Part shown: positions 22,722 to 23,704 of the stretch, one piece after another
Layout of the letters: the number at the start of each line of letters is the position of its first letter
Position numbering within the stretch: the first letter of the stretch is position 1
Assembly (NCBI GenBank): GCA_964397205.1
Contig: CAYNIT010000043.1
Span: 1 to 23,704, forward strand
DNA: 23,704 nucleotides
Origin: Phaeodactylibacter sp964397205
Lineage (GTDB): Bacteria; Bacteroidota; Bacteroidia; Chitinophagales; Saprospiraceae
Direction of reading: 5' to 3'
Notes under the pieces: generated by a model
Database searches by the model: none
The model's input: only the letters and a program-made list of their open reading frames with translations
What the model was told of the DNA's origin: nothing
Program-made: the position numbers and the translations under genes

Positions 22722-23687
22722 ATGAATTCCCCACTCCACACTGTACTTGGCGCATCCGGTGCCGTCGGGCGCGCTGTCGTAGATGAATTGCTCAAGCGGG
22801 AGCTGCCCGTACGTGCCGTGAGCCGCTCCCTGGATAAACCGGATGTAAGCATCGTACCTGCGGACCTGCTGCAGGCGGATGAGGCGAGACTGGCTACCGA
22901 AGGCGCTACCCATGTGTACCTGTGCGTTGGCTTGCCCTATTCCGCTAAGGTTTGGAAGCGCGACTGGCCGGTGCTCATGCGCAACCTCATCGCTGCCTGC
23001 GCCGCTCATGGCGCTCGGCTGATTTTTCTTGATAATGTTTACATGTACGGCCCTGCTCCCCTTCAAGTGCCCTTCGACGAGCAGCACCCGCAGCAGCCGG
23101 TGAGCCGAAAAGGGGAAGCCCGCAAAACAACGCTCGATATGTTGAAAAGGGCTATGCAGGAAGGCAAACTGCAAGCAGTTATCGGCCGCTCCGCCGATTT
23201 TTACGGGCCCTATGCCTACAACAGCATACTCTACATCTCCTTTCTGGAACGCATGCTGCAGGGTAAAAACCCGCAGGTGTTGTCCTCTACGGATGTACCC
23301 CATACCTATGGCGATACTGTGGATGCCGGCCGGGCGCTGGTAGAGCTGGCGCTCGCCGAGGATGCCTACGGCCAGGCTTGGCACTTGCCTGTTAATGAGC
23401 CCATCACCATAGAGGCTATTACTGGACTTTTCAATCAGCAGCTTGGCACAGAGCTGAAAGCCTCTAAGGTACCTGGCTTTTTGCAGTGGATGCTGGGCTT
23501 ATTCGTTCCGCCCGTGCGCGAAGTGCGAGAGATGCTGTACCAGTTTGAAACGCCCTACGTCATGTCGGACCGAAAATTTCGGGAGCGCTTCCCAGATTTT
23601 CCGGTAACGGGCTACGAAGCGGGATTGGAACGGATGGTGCGGTTTTTTAAGAGTAAGGGGTCGCGCAACAATAACTTACCGATTTAG
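22722..23687 (+). CDS. NAD(P)-dependent epimerase/dehydratase-like atypical SDR
   Basis: A 321-residue short-chain dehydrogenase/reductase of the extended or atypical class. The Rossmann glycine motif GASGAVG is at residues 9-15, followed by LKRELPVRAVSRS, where the basic residues suggest NADP preference, and THVYLCVGLPY and LIFLDNVYMYGP, the usual fourth and fifth strands. Where the catalytic YxxxK should occur the sequence reads SRKGEARK, so the tyrosine is absent and Gly takes its place; many atypical SDRs of this kind bind the cofactor but have unclear activity. The later VIGRSADFYGPYAYNSI and the C-terminal helical region are typical of the epimerase family. The ATG at 22722 places the glycine motif at the usual distance from the N-terminus. 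The gene is monocistronic here and ends 17 bp before the window edge. Confidence 0.88.
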   Translation: MNSPLHTVLGASGAVGRAVVDELLKRELPVRAVSRSLDKPDVSIVPADLLQADEARLATEGATHVYLCVGLPYSAKVWKRDWPVLMRNLIAACAAHGARLIFLDNVYMYGPAPLQVPFDEQHPQQPVSRKGEARKTTLDMLKRAMQEGKLQAVIGRSADFYGPYAYNSILYISFLERMLQGKNPQVLSSTDVPHTYGDTVDAGRALVELALAEDAYGQAWHLPVNEPITIEAITGLFNQQLGTELKASKVPGFLQWMLGLFVPPVREVREMLYQFETPYVMSDRKFRERFPDFPVTGYEAGLERMVRFFKSKGSRNNNLPI

Positions 23688-23704
23688 ACTCGTTTTTTTG
23701 CACG

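Noticed and set aside
21969..23384. 471-residue open frame on the minus strand across Omp28 and the SDR
   Set aside because: It is antisense to two well-recognised genes and to the gap between them, has no family-like motif, and its composition follows from the GC-rich codon use of the genes opposite.

Overview
This window looks like a chromosomal segment of a moderately GC-rich Bacteroidota bacterium. The evidence is two secreted proteins ending in type IX secretion (T9SS) C-terminal sorting domains, the Bacteroidota-type families DUF6029, Omp28, OmpH and paired DUF1800/DUF1501, and several promoters of the Bacteroidota sigma-factor type (TTG, about 20 bp, TAnnTTTG). A member of the Saprospiria (Lewinella/Phaeodactylibacter-like) is my guess from overall protein flavour and is inference only. 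I see no tRNA, rRNA, CRISPR array, insertion sequence or phage gene.

Layout, left to right. Positions 1-5427 hold housekeeping genes: the 3' part of a metallophosphoesterase, an O6-alkylguanine-DNA alkyltransferase, kynureninase (kynU), a convergent EamA-type permease, a peroxiredoxin, then clpS and aat, the adaptor and the aminoacyl-transferase of the bacterial N-degron pathway. Positions 5578-8391 hold a T9SS-exported esterase, an OmpH/Skp-like periplasmic chaperone and a glucosaminidase; a perfect bidirectional terminator separates the first two. Positions 8392-11765 (minus strand) hold a large exported TPR protein with a degenerate CHAT protease domain and an orphan MoaD. Positions 11766-14698 hold a long non-coding stretch with a good promoter and a potentially highly structured 5' leader, followed by two tandem MltD-like lytic transglycosylases. 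Positions 14940-19056 hold lgt and, on the minus strand, the DUF1800-DUF1501 pair. Positions 19283-23687 hold a TlpA-like thioredoxin divergent from a DUF6029 barrel-like protein plus Omp28 lipoprotein operon, and finally an atypical SDR.

Shared themes are cell-envelope biogenesis (lgt, OmpH, three peptidoglycan hydrolases, T9SS cargo, envelope thioredoxins) and protein quality control (ClpS/Aat, OmpH). The observations most worth checking are the 12189-12347 leader RNA candidate, the CHAT domain that has lost its catalytic dyad, the Tat-signal plus T9SS-tail combination on the DUF1501 protein beside a signal-less DUF1800 partner, and the clpS-aat linkage.
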